A DNA stretch of 64,000 nt. It comes from Candidatus Thermochlorobacteriaceae bacterium (lineage in GTDB: Bacteria > Bacteroidota > Chlorobiia > Chlorobiales > Thermochlorobacteraceae). Positions 50,050 through 59,235 of the stretch are shown in pieces. The notes under the pieces were generated by a model. That model worked only from the letters and a program-made list of their open reading frames with translations. It made no database searches and was not told the DNA's origin. Location of the stretch: assembly GCA_029263855.1 (NCBI GenBank), contig JAJUFC010000016.1:1-64000 (forward strand), read 5' to 3'. Position 1 is the first letter of the stretch. Each line of letters begins with the position of its first letter. The position numbers and the translations under genes are program-made.

Positions 50050-50448
50050 TCACGCGCCTAACAATTTCGCCGCGCCCCACTCGAAGCCATTCGGCTCGCA
50101 AATGGCGACTTGCACGCTTTTGAGTTTAATGGTTGGATTTCGCGGAAGAAATTGGCGTTTTATGATGCTCTCAAAGTTTCGGAAAAAATAAGCACCAAGC
50201 GTTTCGCAAGTCGGCGTGGCTTTCGCTGACGCATCGAGCAGGGGATTTTCGTTGAGATACGTTTGCGAGAGCGACGCAATCACGGTTTCAAACGCAGTGC
50301 GCACTTCGGGAAGATTGATAATCATGCCATCGCGCGGCTCGCCCATAAGCGCAACTTCCATTCGCCACAAGTGCAAATGCGGCTCTTCGCGCACCGAGAG
50401 CGAATGGGAGGCAAGAAACTCAAATTTCAAGAGCAGTTCTGTTGTCAT
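50050..50448 (-). CDS. 6-pyruvoyltetrahydropterin synthase-like (QueD superfamily) protein
   Basis: 132 residues. The T-fold of PTPS/QueD is suggested by FEFLASHSLSVREEPHLHLWRMEVALMGEP (zinc-type His cluster H-x-H near residue 25), INLPEVRTAFETVIASLSQTYLNENPLL, and PTCETLGAYFFRNFES, followed by VQVAICEPNGFEWG. In active QueD/PTPS a Cys sits a few residues before the His-Gly-His; here that stretch is REEPHLHLW with no Cys and no Gly, so the typical catalytic Cys is missing. It overlaps the glycosyltransferase gene by 4 nt and is cotranscribed with it. Function uncertain. Confidence 0.68.
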   Translation of the reverse strand: MTTELLLKFEFLASHSLSVREEPHLHLWRMEVALMGEPRDGMIINLPEVRTAFETVIASLSQTYLNENPLLDASAKATPTCETLGAYFFRNFESIIKRQFLPRNPTIKLKSVQVAICEPNGFEWGAAKLLGA

Positions 50449-51620
50449 GTGAGTTTTGAGAAATTATATCGCCGGCCCTTCCACGCCGCGCCGCCGCCAA
50501 AGTAAATCCAGCGCATCGAGTTGAACGCAATCGCGATGAACATCACGATCGAGAGCGCGTGCAACAGGGCGTAAAGCGGATTCAATCGGAATTTAAGCGC
50601 GATGAAAACGCGCATCAACGCGGCTAAAAGCAGTTGCGAGAGCGGAAGCCAAAACGAAGCAAGCGAAAACTCTGCGCCAATCAACGAAACGCCAACGAAG
50701 AAATATGGCAAAATGAAACAAGCGAACATCACGGCGCAAACCGCCACCATTCCAAACGCATTGTAGCCCAAGCCCGCAAAAAGATTTTTCGAGAACCCGC
50801 GAAACGCCTCGCCGAGTCCGTCATACATTCGGCACTGAACCGCATCAACACCGTTGAAGACCATCACCTTTCCGCCTGCGCGTTTCGTGGCTTTCACGAA
50901 CCACACATCTTCAACAATGTTCGATTTCACCGCTTCGTGCCCGCCAATTCGTTCATACATCGCACGGCGAAATAGAATAAACTGACCATTCGCAAACGCA
51001 AACGCTTCGATGTTGCTTTTCCAAATCATTCGCATCGGCAAGAAGCACATAATCAAGAAATGCACAAGCGGCACGATGATATGTTCCCAAAACGTGCCGA
51101 GCGTTTGATGCGGCACGAGCGAGAGCATATCGGCGCGAGTTCGCTCCATCGACGCAACGGCGCGCGCAAGCGCGTCGGGCGCGTGAACCGTGTCGGCGTC
51201 GGTGAATAAAAGCAACTCGCCCATCGCAACTTTGGAGAGTTGATGACACGCCCAACATTTTCCCACCCAACCTTGCGGAAGCGCGTCGCCCGAAATGACG
51301 CGAAGGGTTTGAAATTCGGATTGCAGACGCGAAAGAATCGCTCCCGTTTGGTCGACGCTGTGGTCGTTGAGGACAATCACTTCAAAGCGCGGATAGGATT
51401 GCGCGCAAAGCGAGCGGACGCACGCTTCAATCGAGCGTTCTTCGTTGCGCGCGGGTATGAGAATCGAGACAAACGGCATCGCACTCGGCTCACCGCTTGA
51501 AAGCGATTTCACATCAACCAAGTTCAACAGCAAAATGCCAAAAAAGACGAGCAAGCAAGCAACGATGAAAATCTGATAGAGAAGTATCGGCGACGCGAGT
51601 AACGCTTGAAAGGTCATCAA
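50445..51620 (-). CDS. CruC/CrtQ-like family-2 glycosyltransferase
   Basis: 391 residues. GT2 core: FVSILIPARNEERSIEACVRSLCAQSYPRFEVIVLNDHSVDQT, DXD in LLFTDADTVHAPDA, FANGQFILFRRAMYERIGGHEAVKSNIVEDVWFV, then C-terminal transmembrane helices, with AWKGRRY near the end. The helical N-terminus, GWVGKCWACHQLS and W-K-G-R-x-Y are shared with CruC (chlorobactene glucosyltransferase of green sulfur bacteria), CrtQ and HpnB-like hopene-associated enzymes. So a carotenoid or hopanoid glycosyltransferase is my best guess. The enzymes are closely alike and the acceptor is not decided by sequence. Membrane-bound. Confidence 0.78.
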   Translation of the reverse strand: MMTFQALLASPILLYQIFIVACLLVFFGILLLNLVDVKSLSSGEPSAMPFVSILIPARNEERSIEACVRSLCAQSYPRFEVIVLNDHSVDQTGAILSRLQSEFQTLRVISGDALPQGWVGKCWACHQLSKVAMGELLLFTDADTVHAPDALARAVASMERTRADMLSLVPHQTLGTFWEHIIVPLVHFLIMCFLPMRMIWKSNIEAFAFANGQFILFRRAMYERIGGHEAVKSNIVEDVWFVKATKRAGGKVMVFNGVDAVQCRMYDGLGEAFRGFSKNLFAGLGYNAFGMVAVCAVMFACFILPYFFVGVSLIGAEFSLASFWLPLSQLLLAALMRVFIALKFRLNPLYALLHALSIVMFIAIAFNSMRWIYFGGGAAWKGRRYNFSKLT

Positions 51621-51695
51621 AGCAGAGTTGGTTATGAAAACGGGCAGGGCTAAATTTAACGCATCGACATCATCAAAACCGAAAGAAATGATTCA

Positions 51696-52250
51696 ATGAT
51701 TCGCCACATCTTTTTTTTAGGGACTCTTTTGCTTCTGCTCAACCGTTGTAGCGACAATGCCACTGACCCTTCGTCCAACGCCGACGAGTTTTTCGAAGCC
51801 AAAGTTAACGGCTTGCGTTGGGTGGGCGAATTGAACGCCTCGCTTCCCTCTACGCCGGGATTTCCGCCGATGCCGTCGTTTGTGATGAAACGGTTCGAGG
51901 CAGGTACTTTGACCTTGATGATTCCGCGCAAACAAGAACTGTTTTCAGACCCCGAGCTTATGACCATTAGCACCAGGCGATTTGAGGAGTCAGGAAATTT
52001 TGAGACGAGGATAGTAATGTTATCGCGACGGTCTAAATTTTTTCAGTTGGACAGCGCGATGGCGTTTAACATCACAAGAATTGACACGACGCAGAAAATC
52101 ATTGAAGGCGCGTTTGCGTTCCGACTGCGCGAAATGATTTTCCCGCCGCCCGACCCGTTCAACAGCGCATTTGGCGATAGCGTCATTATGGTTACGGACG
52201 GGCGGTTTCGCATCAAGTATGAAACAGAAACTCGCTGGACGACTCCTTAA
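51696..52250 (+). CDS. Lipoprotein of unknown function
   Basis: 184 residues. Signal peptide with a lipobox-like LLLNRC (Cys18). The mature part is beta-rich: FFEAKVNGLRWVGE near the start and IIEGAFAFRLRE, then IMVTDGRFRIKYE at the end. Small Bacteroidota lipoproteins with this layout (first A-K-V-N-G, last G-x-F-x-(I/V)) are common and uncharacterised. No catalytic motif seen. Overlaps the convergent gene by 4 nt. Confidence 0.72.
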   Translation: MIRHIFFLGTLLLLLNRCSDNATDPSSNADEFFEAKVNGLRWVGELNASLPSTPGFPPMPSFVMKRFEAGTLTLMIPRKQELFSDPELMTISTRRFEESGNFETRIVMLSRRSKFFQLDSAMAFNITRIDTTQKIIEGAFAFRLREMIFPPPDPFNSAFGDSVIMVTDGRFRIKYETETRWTTP

Positions 52251-52696
52251 AGTCCGAAACTCACGCCTGCTAAAAAGGTCGTGAATCCGCCCGCGCCAAG
52301 TTGAACGAGAATCGAGAGGTTGTTTTGAATCGCGTAGCGTCCGCCGAATTGAAAGCCCAAGTCGCTTCCGCTTCCTCCCGTGAGAATAGCGATGAAGTTC
52401 AAGCCCGCGTATAAGTCCCAACGAGGCGCGTTGAGGTCGAAGTGATAGTTGGCTTGTCCGCCGATGCCGAGCGCGTTATCGCCGCCCGTCAGGTATAAGC
52501 CGCCAAGCGCGCCCACGTCGAATCGCCCAATTCCGACCTTATCGCCCACGCCGATTTCCCACATTCCGCCAATCAAGGTTGCGCCGCGACTGCCGCCAAT
52601 GCCGACCGTACCGAGTTGTTTGCCGTTAGAGATGAATTGCGCCGAAAGCGAGGACGAGAAAAGAACAAACGCGATGAGGAGCAAAAGTTTTTTCAT
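52247..52696 (-). CDS. Small beta-barrel-like outer-membrane or secreted protein
   Basis: 149 residues from ATG 52696 (KKLLLLIAFVLFSSSLSAQ signal peptide); an ORF start at 52780 is not supported. The mature part is Gly-rich and alternates hydrophobic and polar residues (GIGGSRGATLIGGMWEIGVGDKVGIGRFDVGALGGLYLTGG...), as in small outer-membrane barrels. It ends VSFGL; many outer-membrane proteins finish with an aromatic residue, so this is a weak match. No named family recognised. Confidence 0.65.
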   Translation of the reverse strand: MKKLLLLIAFVLFSSSLSAQFISNGKQLGTVGIGGSRGATLIGGMWEIGVGDKVGIGRFDVGALGGLYLTGGDNALGIGGQANYHFDLNAPRWDLYAGLNFIAILTGGSGSDLGFQFGGRYAIQNNLSILVQLGAGGFTTFLAGVSFGL

Positions 52697-52798
52697 TGCA
52701 GATGGAAATGTTGGAATTGAACAACAAAGTTTGAAGTTTGCAAAAATAGCAGTTCCAAAGAAACACGTCGCAGTCAACATTCATTCCCGAAGCGCAAG

Positions 52799-54604
52799 AT
52801 GCATCACTTTGATTTTCTCGGCGAACTTTCGCTCATCGTGGCGGCGGCGATTGTCGTCATTCTGATTTTTCAAAAGGTCAAACTGCCGTCCGTCATCGGT
52901 CTCATCTTCACGGGCATTCTGCTGGGTCAATCCGTTTTTGGCGTCATCAAAGATTTAACCTTGATTGAAATTCTCGCCGAGCTCGGCGTCGTGTTGCTCT
53001 TATTCACGATTGGCTTGGAATTTTCGGTCGATGAACTTAAACGCCTGAAAGAAATCGTCTTGATTGGCGGCACGGCGCAAGTGGTGCTGACGATAGGCAT
53101 TGCGTCGCTGATATTGCTGTTTCTGTTTCCGATTTTCGGCGTTGCGCTCTCGTGGCGCGAAAGCGTCTTTCTTGGAATTGTGATTGCCGCAAGTAGCACC
53201 GCAATTTGTTTGAAACTCTTGGCAGATAGAGATGAACTTTCGCTTCCGCATGGCAGAATTGCACTTGGGATTTTGATTTTGCAAGATGTGGCGATTGTGC
53301 CAATGGTCATCGCCGTTACCTTCTTGAATCCAGAAGCCGACGGCTCGCTTGCGAAAATTGCACGCGATTTAGGCTTGCTCATCGTCTTTTCAGCGGCGAT
53401 TATCGTCGGGTTTCAGATTGCGATGCCACGCCTCGTGCGGATTCTCTCGGAAATTCACGCCAAAGAAGCCCTTGCGCTCGGCGCGATTCTGCTGTGTTTC
53501 GGCTCGGCGTATCTGACTTCGCTCGCGGGGCTATCGCTCGCGCTCGGCGGATTCATCGCGGGCATCATCATCGCCAGCACCGACGAGAGCCACAAAATCG
53601 CCCACAGCGTTGAGCCGCTCCGCGACGCGCTCACGAGCATTTTTTTCGTTTCGGTCGGATTGCTTTTGAATCTGAATTGGGCAAACCTGCCGATTTACCT
53701 TTTCATCGCGCTTGGAGTCATCGTCTTGAAGTTCGTCATCGTGGCGGCGATTAGTTCGCTTTTAGGCTACTCGATGCGCGAAAGTCTAATGGCGGGCTTG
53801 ACGCTCGCGCAAATCGGAGAGTTCTCGTTTGTGCTCGCGAACACGGGCAAGCAGAGCAACGTGATTGGCGACTCGATGTTTCAAGCCGTGCTGGCGACGA
53901 TTGTGGTAACGATGATTATTACGCCGCTGATTATTTCGCTTGCGCCGCGAATGGTTGATCGGCTTGCGCCTGCGCTCGAGTTTATTCCGCTCACCAATCG
54001 CTTCTTCCAATTTTCATTCCTTGTGCCAAAAAACAATGTGCGCGCAAAGCACGAAGAAAGTTCGGCGACAAAGCCGCACGTCATTGTCATCGGATATGGC
54101 ACAAATGGGCGCAACATCGCCGCCGTGCTCAAAGCCACAAACATTTCGTATGCCATTTTAGAAAATGACCGCAAAATCGTTGAAGCGGCGGCGAAAGCGG
54201 GCGAAACCATCATTCTCGGCGACTGCACCGAGAAAAACAAGTTGCTTAAAGCGGGCGCGGACAAAGCCGAAGCCATCGTGATTGGCATTTCCGACCGCGA
54301 CGCGATTGCGCAGTGCATTCGCGCCATTCGCGACCTGAACAACGAAGCCTTCGTGATTGTTAGAACGCGCAACATGCAGGAAGTCCCCGCGCTCTACGAA
54401 GCGGGCGCAAGCACGGTCGTTACCGAAAAATTAGAAACCTCGATTCAGATTTTCTCTCTGCTCTTGCAACAGTTCAAGATTGACGGCGAGTTGATTCAGC
54501 AACAGCAAGAACTCATTCGCCGTGAGTGCTACAACATCTTCCCGAAACTGCCGACTGTCCCAAAAGAGCCAGCGGAAGTTCAAGAGCCGAAATCGCAAGC
54601 ATAG
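52799..54604 (+). CDS. CPA2 cation:proton antiporter with TrkA-N domain (KefB-like)
   Basis: 601 residues. N-terminal ~390 residues: about 11-12 transmembrane helices of the CPA2 exchanger fold, including IGLIFTGILLGQSVFG, LLLFTIGLEFSVDELKRL, AASSTAICLKLL, GIVIAASST and LTLAQIGEFSFVLANTG (equivalent of the Asp-rich core in CPA2). C-terminal ~175 residues: TrkA-N/RCK NAD-binding domain with HVIVIGYGTNGRNIAAVL (G-x-G-x-x-G) and ILGDCTEKNKLLKAG. In E. coli KefB/KefC glutathione adducts gate potassium efflux; whether this one uses such ligands cannot be read here. Confidence 0.9.
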   Translation: MHHFDFLGELSLIVAAAIVVILIFQKVKLPSVIGLIFTGILLGQSVFGVIKDLTLIEILAELGVVLLLFTIGLEFSVDELKRLKEIVLIGGTAQVVLTIGIASLILLFLFPIFGVALSWRESVFLGIVIAASSTAICLKLLADRDELSLPHGRIALGILILQDVAIVPMVIAVTFLNPEADGSLAKIARDLGLLIVFSAAIIVGFQIAMPRLVRILSEIHAKEALALGAILLCFGSAYLTSLAGLSLALGGFIAGIIIASTDESHKIAHSVEPLRDALTSIFFVSVGLLLNLNWANLPIYLFIALGVIVLKFVIVAAISSLLGYSMRESLMAGLTLAQIGEFSFVLANTGKQSNVIGDSMFQAVLATIVVTMIITPLIISLAPRMVDRLAPALEFIPLTNRFFQFSFLVPKNNVRAKHEESSATKPHVIVIGYGTNGRNIAAVLKATNISYAILENDRKIVEAAAKAGETIILGDCTEKNKLLKAGADKAEAIVIGISDRDAIAQCIRAIRDLNNEAFVIVRTRNMQEVPALYEAGASTVVTEKLETSIQIFSLLLQQFKIDGELIQQQQELIRRECYNIFPKLPTVPKEPAEVQEPKSQA

Positions 54605-54605
54605 C

Positions 54606-55193
54606 CTAAACGGCTTCCTGCGCAAATTTGACGTTGGCGTAAATTGCTTGAAGCGAAAGCGTAATGCCGAGATGCTTGAGGCGGACTTTTGCGGATAAGC
54701 CTTGAACTTCGGTCAAGAGCCATTTTTGTTCGGATAGTTTGGCGTAATACTCCACGAAGGGACGGTCTTGGCAAATGAGCAAATACTCGTTGAACGAGGG
54801 CAAGGCGCGATAGAAAAGAAATTTTTTGCTACGGTCATAAACTTCGGTTGAATCCGAGAGCACTTCAACAATGAGCGAGGGATTGTCGATAATGGCGTCG
54901 GTTTCTTTGAGGAAGTTCGGCTCGCCGCAAAGTGCACAAGCATCGGCGTAGGTGTAAAGGTCAAACGGTTTGATGAAGATTTTCATTTCGCTGTTGAAAG
55001 CGCGACATCCTTTGCGAGAAAGTCTCTGGTGTAACTCGGAAGAGACATTCATACAAATAGTTGTATGATTCGGCGAGCCGCCTGCCATAGCGAAGAGTTC
55101 GCCTTTGTAGAACTCGTGCTTTTCGTGCGATTCGCGCTCGCGCTCGAGATACTCTTCCATCGTGTAGAGCCGTTTGGTTTCGACAGCGCTCAT
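54606..55193 (-). CDS. Uma2-family (DUF820) PD-(D/E)XK nuclease-like protein
   Basis: 195 residues. Starts ATG 55193 with GGAGG upstream inside the mutB 3' end, and the ATG overlaps the mutB stop (ATGA), so it is translationally coupled to mutB. Motifs: [51 protein letters not shown] (Asp) and [14 protein letters not shown] (catalytic E-x-x region). Very similar in layout to the Uma2 gene at 59.2 kb (shared EYLxRERE, KxEFYxGE, AMAGGSP). Function unknown. Confidence 0.85.
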   Translation of the reverse strand: MSAVETKRLYTMEEYLERERESHEKHEFYKGELFAMAGGSPNHTTICMNVSSELHQRLSRKGCRAFNSEMKIFIKPFDLYTYADACALCGEPNFLKETDAIIDNPSLIVEVLSDSTEVYDRSKKFLFYRALPSFNEYLLICQDRPFVEYYAKLSEQKWLLTEVQGLSAKVRLKHLGITLSLQAIYANVKFAQEAV

Positions 55194-57334
55194 GCTTCCT
55201 CCGTTTTGAACGAATCAATTAAAATTTTCAAAATCTTTTGCGCGGCGACGGCAATCACCGTTCCCGGACCGAAGACGGCGGCAACGCCTTTGCTGTAAAG
55301 AAATTCATAATCTTGATGCGGAATCACGCCGCCTGCGACGACGAGAATATCTTCGCGCCCCAACGCTTTGAGTTCTTCAATCAGTTGCGGAATGAGCGTT
55401 TTGTGTCCTGCCGCTAAACTTGACGCGCCGACAATGTGCACGTCGTTTTCGACGGCTTGTTTGGCGACTTCTTTTGGCGTTTGAAAGAGCGAGCCGACAT
55501 CGACATCGAAGCCTAAATCGGCAAAACTTGTAGCGATAACTTTTGCGCCACGGTCGTGCCCGTCTTGTCCCATTTTGGCGATGAGAATGCGCGGTCTGCG
55601 TCCTTCGAGTTCGGCAAATTCGTCTGCCATTTGTTTGGCTTTGAGGAAGTTTTCGTCTTGTGAAATTTCCGCTGAATAAACGCCCGAAATCGTTTTGATG
55701 CGTGCTTGATAGCGACCGAAGACCGTTTCCATCGCGTAAGAAATTTCGCCCAAAGTGGCACGCACACGCGCGGCTTGGCAGGCAAGTTCAAGTAAGTTTC
55801 CTTGTTTGGTTTCAGCGGCATGTGTGATGGCGTTCAGTGCGGCTTCGACGGCGGCGGAATCACGCTCGGCTTTGATTTTTTTCAGACGTGCGATTTGCTG
55901 TTCGCGCACCGCTGTGTTATCGACTTCCAAAATTTCAATCGGAACTTCCTTATCGAGCCGATATTGATTGACGCCAACGATGATTTCTTTTCCCGAATCA
56001 ATGCGCGCTTGCTTGCGCGCCGCCGCTTCCTCAATGCGCAACTTCGGCAAGCCCGCTTCAATGGCTTTTGCCATGCCACCAAGCGATTCAACTTCCTGAA
56101 TGAGTTTCCATGCTTTTTGAGCGAGTTCGTGTGTGAGTCGCTCAACATAAAACGAGCCACCCCACGGATCGACCGTTCGGCAAATGTCGGTTTCATCTTG
56201 CAAAAGCAACTGCGTATTGCGCGCAATCCGTGCCGAAAAATCGGTCGGAAGCGCGATGGCTTCATCGAGCGAATTGGTATGAAGCGACTGCGTGTGTCCA
56301 AGTGCCGCCGCCATGGCTTCAATGCAAGTGCGAATCACATTGTTGAACGGGTCTTGTTCCGTGAGGCTGTAACCGCTGGTTTGGCAATGCGTCCGCAACG
56401 CGAGCGATTTCGGATTCTTTGGGTGAAATTGATTGACGAGTTTCGACCACAAGAGCCTGCCTGCGCGCATTTTGGCGATTTCCATAAAGTAGTTCATTCC
56501 GATTGCCCAAAAGAACGAAAGGCGCGGCGCAAAGTCATCGATGTCCAATCCGCTATTGACGCCTGTGCGTAGGTATTCCAAGCCGTCGGCGAGCGTGTAA
56601 GCCATTTCCAAATCTGCCGTCGCGCCGGCTTCTTGCATGTGGTAGCCTGAAATGCTGATGGAATTGAACTTCGGCATTTCTTTGGCAGTGTATTTGAAAA
56701 TATCGGCAATGATGCGCATTGAGGGTTCGGGCGGATAAATGTAAGTGTTGCGCACCATGAACTCTTTAAGAATATCGTTTTGAATCGTGCCTGAAAGGTC
56801 GGCGTGTTTGACACCTTGCTCTTCGGCGGCGACAATGTAGAATGCCATGACGGGAATCACCGCGCCGTTCATCGTCATCGAGACCGACATTTTGTCGAGC
56901 GGAATTTGCTCGAAGAGGATTTTCATATCCTCGACGGAATCAATCGCCACGCCCGCTTTGCCGACGTCGCCCACGACGCGCTCGTTGTCGCTATCGTAGC
57001 CGCGATGCGTCGCCAAATCAAACGCGACCGAAAGCCCCATTTGTCCTGCCGCAAGGTTGCGACGATAAAACGCATTCGATTCTTCGGCGGTCGAGAAGCC
57101 TGCGTATTGGCGAATCGTCCAAGGGCGCATCACATACATCGTTGAATACGGTCCGCGCAGATAGGGCGGCAAACCTGCGGCGTAGTGGAGATGTTCGATG
57201 TCTTCCAAGTCTTTGGGCGAGTAATGCGATTTGACCGCAATGCCTTCGGGCGTGAGCCATACTGCCTCGTCGCCATTGGGCGTTTCGGACGGAGCGGATT
57301 TCGTGAGCGAAAGTTTGGCAAAATTGGGACGCAT
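55190..57334 (-). CDS. mutB: Methylmalonyl-CoA mutase large subunit
   Basis: 714 residues from ATG 57334. Interconverts (R)-methylmalonyl-CoA and succinyl-CoA using adenosylcobalamin. N-terminal two thirds: TIM-barrel catalytic domain with [63 protein letters not shown] and [29 protein letters not shown]-terminal B12-binding domain: [29 protein letters not shown], with cobalt-binding His593. Forms a heterodimer with MutA. Its stop overlaps the next Uma2 gene. Used for propionate use or for making propionyl-CoA. Confidence 0.96.
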   Translation of the reverse strand: MRPNFAKLSLTKSAPSETPNGDEAVWLTPEGIAVKSHYSPKDLEDIEHLHYAAGLPPYLRGPYSTMYVMRPWTIRQYAGFSTAEESNAFYRRNLAAGQMGLSVAFDLATHRGYDSDNERVVGDVGKAGVAIDSVEDMKILFEQIPLDKMSVSMTMNGAVIPVMAFYIVAAEEQGVKHADLSGTIQNDILKEFMVRNTYIYPPEPSMRIIADIFKYTAKEMPKFNSISISGYHMQEAGATADLEMAYTLADGLEYLRTGVNSGLDIDDFAPRLSFFWAIGMNYFMEIAKMRAGRLLWSKLVNQFHPKNPKSLALRTHCQTSGYSLTEQDPFNNVIRTCIEAMAAALGHTQSLHTNSLDEAIALPTDFSARIARNTQLLLQDETDICRTVDPWGGSFYVERLTHELAQKAWKLIQEVESLGGMAKAIEAGLPKLRIEEAAARKQARIDSGKEIIVGVNQYRLDKEVPIEILEVDNTAVREQQIARLKKIKAERDSAAVEAALNAITHAAETKQGNLLELACQAARVRATLGEISYAMETVFGRYQARIKTISGVYSAEISQDENFLKAKQMADEFAELEGRRPRILIAKMGQDGHDRGAKVIATSFADLGFDVDVGSLFQTPKEVAKQAVENDVHIVGASSLAAGHKTLIPQLIEELKALGREDILVVAGGVIPHQDYEFLYSKGVAAVFGPGTVIAVAAQKILKILIDSFKTEEA

Positions 57335-57379
57335 CGGTTCGAGCAAGGTTAAGGTTGAATAAATCAGGTTGAATGAATT

Positions 57380-58054
57380 TCAAATCTCGTCGGGATTGAT
57401 GCCGAGTTGGCGCAATTTTTCCGCAAGGCGATTGGCTTTTGCGGAAACCTCTTCAATTGTTGGGAGCATCTTGCCGTCGGCATTAATCCAACGAAGCCAA
57501 TTTGCCTCGCTGTTTTCGAACGTGCCGCGCCATATCGTCAGCGCAAGTCCGACGCGCTCGAAGCGGTTGTCGGGACAACGCTCCACCCTGCCTTGATTGA
57601 AGCAGAAAAGTTGCAACGCTTCGCCGCCATAGAGCCGAGCGGGGTCGTAGACGAAATAATACCAAACCCCGATGCGCGCATAAATTTTCAACTTCTCGCC
57701 GAACTCGCCGCCTTCTTTGTTGGAGACGATTTCGCCGACGATTTCGGGCGGCTTGCCGTGTTCCCACAGAAAATACGAGCGATTGCGCTTCTCATAAAGG
57801 TCGTTGCCTTGCGCGGGCTTGACATCGAGGCTCAACAGAAAATCCGGCACGAGCGGCGGAAAATGCACGCCGTAGAAGAGCGCGACGTTTTGCGTCGCCA
57901 AGAAATGCTCTGCGTCTTTGGGTTTCCAACCCGCGTAGAGCGATTGAACCAGAAGGCGTTGTTGGCGCTCGGAGAAAATGTTGTCCATCGGCGCGTCGTC
58001 TTCGGTTTTGATATGTTCGAGACTTGGCGCGTCTATCAGGTCTTGTTCTGCCAT
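57380..58054 (-). CDS. Uma2-family (DUF820) PD-(D/E)XK nuclease-like protein, long variant
   Basis: 224 residues. Differs from the other Uma2 genes here: the N-terminus has an extra segment (MDNIFSERQQRLLVQSLYAGW), then LVPDFLLSLDVKPAQGN (Asp of the PD motif), PPEIVGEIVSNKEGGEFGEKLKIYARIGVWYYFVYDP (E-I-V and the strand that follows), and a C-terminal helix (TIEEVSAKANRLAEKLRQLGINP). This Rosenblum-like longer form is common in cyanobacteria. Lies immediately upstream of mutB on the same strand, so could be read with it. Function unknown. Confidence 0.82.
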   Translation of the reverse strand: MAEQDLIDAPSLEHIKTEDDAPMDNIFSERQQRLLVQSLYAGWKPKDAEHFLATQNVALFYGVHFPPLVPDFLLSLDVKPAQGNDLYEKRNRSYFLWEHGKPPEIVGEIVSNKEGGEFGEKLKIYARIGVWYYFVYDPARLYGGEALQLFCFNQGRVERCPDNRFERVGLALTIWRGTFENSEANWLRWINADGKMLPTIEEVSAKANRLAEKLRQLGINPDEI

Positions 58055-58088
58055 AGAGTCGTGGCGTTCGGTTTAGGTTGCTGAACTT

Positions 58089-58388
58089 CTATGCAATAGG
58101 CTTCGTCTTTTTGATTTCCTCGTCTATGCGCTCTTTCAAAAACATTTTGAGCAGTGATTGATAAGGCACGTCGCGCTGATGCGCCAAGACGCGAAGTTGA
58201 TTGAGCATCGTTTCGGGAAGGCGCAACGAAATGGCGCGCGTCGTCGGTTTGAGCGAAGGGAATATCGCGGGCGAAGCCTTTGACCAGTCCACATAATCCG
58301 TTGAATCATGGGTCGCCCAAAATTCTCGTTCTTCTTCTTCCGAAGCGAATTTCGGAATCGACTTCTTTTCAGATTTTCTTTTGCTCAT
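58089..58388 (-). CDS. BrnA-type CopG antitoxin
   Basis: 99 residues. C-terminal half contains TTRAISLRLPETMLNQLRVLAHQRDVPYQSLLKMFLKERI, a ribbon-helix-helix (CopG-type) segment with the typical I-S-L-R-L-P start. BrnA antitoxins neutralise BrnT and repress their own operon. Its start overlaps the toxin gene end by 20 nt, so the two are coupled. The N-terminal half is charged and is likely to bind the toxin. Confidence 0.85.
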   Translation of the reverse strand: MSKRKSEKKSIPKFASEEEEREFWATHDSTDYVDWSKASPAIFPSLKPTTRAISLRLPETMLNQLRVLAHQRDVPYQSLLKMFLKERIDEEIKKTKPIA

Positions 58389-58671
58389 CGTGGTATCGCG
58401 CTCGTTCTTTCTTGTTCATATCTCGCGCCGAAATGACGCGAACTCGATTATTTCGGACGGTGTAGACGACGAAGAGATAGCGTCCCAAGTCGGTCTTGCC
58501 AAGCGCATAAAATCGCGGCTCGGTTTGAGAATGTTTCTCATCGCTTGCGACAACGAGCGGAACGTTGAAAAAAATTTCTTCGCATTCCGCGTCCGAGACT
58601 TGATGCTTTCGCCAATTTTTCAGTTGATTTCCTGAATCCCAATCGAACCCCTCGAACGCCAACTCTTGCAT
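58369..58671 (-). CDS. BrnT-type ribonuclease toxin
   Basis: 100 residues, upstream of brnA as in known brnTA loci. BrnT is a RelE-like RNase that blocks translation. Features: an N-terminal FEGFDWDSGNQLKNWRKHQVSDAECEEIFFN (the F-x-W-D-x-x-K-x-x-x-N-x-x-K-H-x-V region) and C-terminal RYLFVVYTVRNNRVRVISARDMNKKERARY, with RxISARxxxxxER being the family hallmark. The first Lys of the usual W-D-x-x-K appears as Asn/Gln (WDSGNQLKNW), a slight departure. Toxin and antitoxin look intact. Confidence 0.88.
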   Translation of the reverse strand: MQELAFEGFDWDSGNQLKNWRKHQVSDAECEEIFFNVPLVVASDEKHSQTEPRFYALGKTDLGRYLFVVYTVRNNRVRVISARDMNKKERARYHDEQKKI

Positions 58672-58690
58672 CGCTTGCTCAAAAAACGTC

Positions 58691-58701
58691 TATTGACAAT
58701 A
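58691..58701. promoter_or_regulatory. Short palindrome upstream of brnT
   Basis: TATTGACAATA is a near-perfect 11-bp palindrome (TATTG/CAATA arms) 20 nt before the brnT ATG. It may be an operator half-site or part of the promoter; RHH antitoxins bind such palindromes. Confidence 0.35.
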
Positions 58702-58758
58702 ATGCGACGCTCTTTGCGCCGACAAGTTTTTTCTTTCTGCTGACGTTTGACCACGAAA

Positions 58759-58778
58759 AATACGACAATCGTCGTATT
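58759..58778. promoter_or_regulatory. Inverted repeat between brnT and the divergent secreted-protein gene
   Basis: AATACGAC (58759-58766) and GTCGTATT (58771-58778) form perfect 8-bp arms around AATC. The right arm runs into the -33 TTG of the plus-strand promoter, so a protein bound here could affect both brnTA and the 58845 gene. A BrnA autoregulatory operator is a possible role. Confidence 0.5.
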
Positions 58779-58808
58779 GATTATCCTTTGCCCTAACTGG
58801 TAACTTTG
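58777..58808 (+). promoter_or_regulatory. Putative promoter of the 58845 gene
   Basis: TTG at 58777-58779, 21 nt, then TAACTTTG at 58801-58808: a TTG-N21-TAnnTTTG match to the Bacteroidota -33/-7 form. It ends 36 nt before the ATG at 58845, like the rpmH case. Confidence 0.6.
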
Positions 58809-58844
58809 CGCCGTGAAGTCAATCAAAACTAAACTGGAAACAAA

Positions 58845-59216
58845 ATGAAAAGCGTCAAACTCTATTTCGGCTTATCTCTGCTGCTATTTTTCTTCATTGC
58901 CTTCGCTCAAACCGAAAACGCCTTTGCCCAAAAGAAGAAAAGCAAAGCGAGCGAGAGCATTGTCGGCACTTGGGTTCATCAAGGTCAGTTTGGCGAGGTC
59001 GAACTTTCAATCTATTCTTCGGGACGATTCGCGATGTATTTGCCAAACGGAGACAATATCAGCGGCAGATGGTCAAAGTCAGGCAGTTCCATCAACATCA
59101 CTTTCGACAATTCCGCTGACCCCGATGATGCGTTTGGAACAAACAGCGCCTCTGGCTACTACGAGGGCGGAAATACGCTCGCTTGGCAGGGCGCGACCTA
59201 TCGCAGAAAAAAATAA
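58845..59216 (+). CDS. Small secreted protein of unknown function
   Basis: 123 residues. Signal peptide (LYFGLSLLLFFFIAFAQT, cleaved near ENAFAQ). The mature part is a short beta-rich domain of about 85 residues beginning SIVGTWVHQGQFGEVELSIYSSGRFAMYLPNGDNISGRWSKSGSSINITFD, which fits the W-T-x(n)-G-x-F pattern of small lipocalin-like/DUF-type domains. I do not recognise the exact family. Divergent from brnT, sharing the intergenic palindrome. Confidence 0.7.
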   Translation: MKSVKLYFGLSLLLFFFIAFAQTENAFAQKKKSKASESIVGTWVHQGQFGEVELSIYSSGRFAMYLPNGDNISGRWSKSGSSINITFDNSADPDDAFGTNSASGYYEGGNTLAWQGATYRRKK

Positions 59217-59235
59217 TTCTAACTGACCTCTGCGA

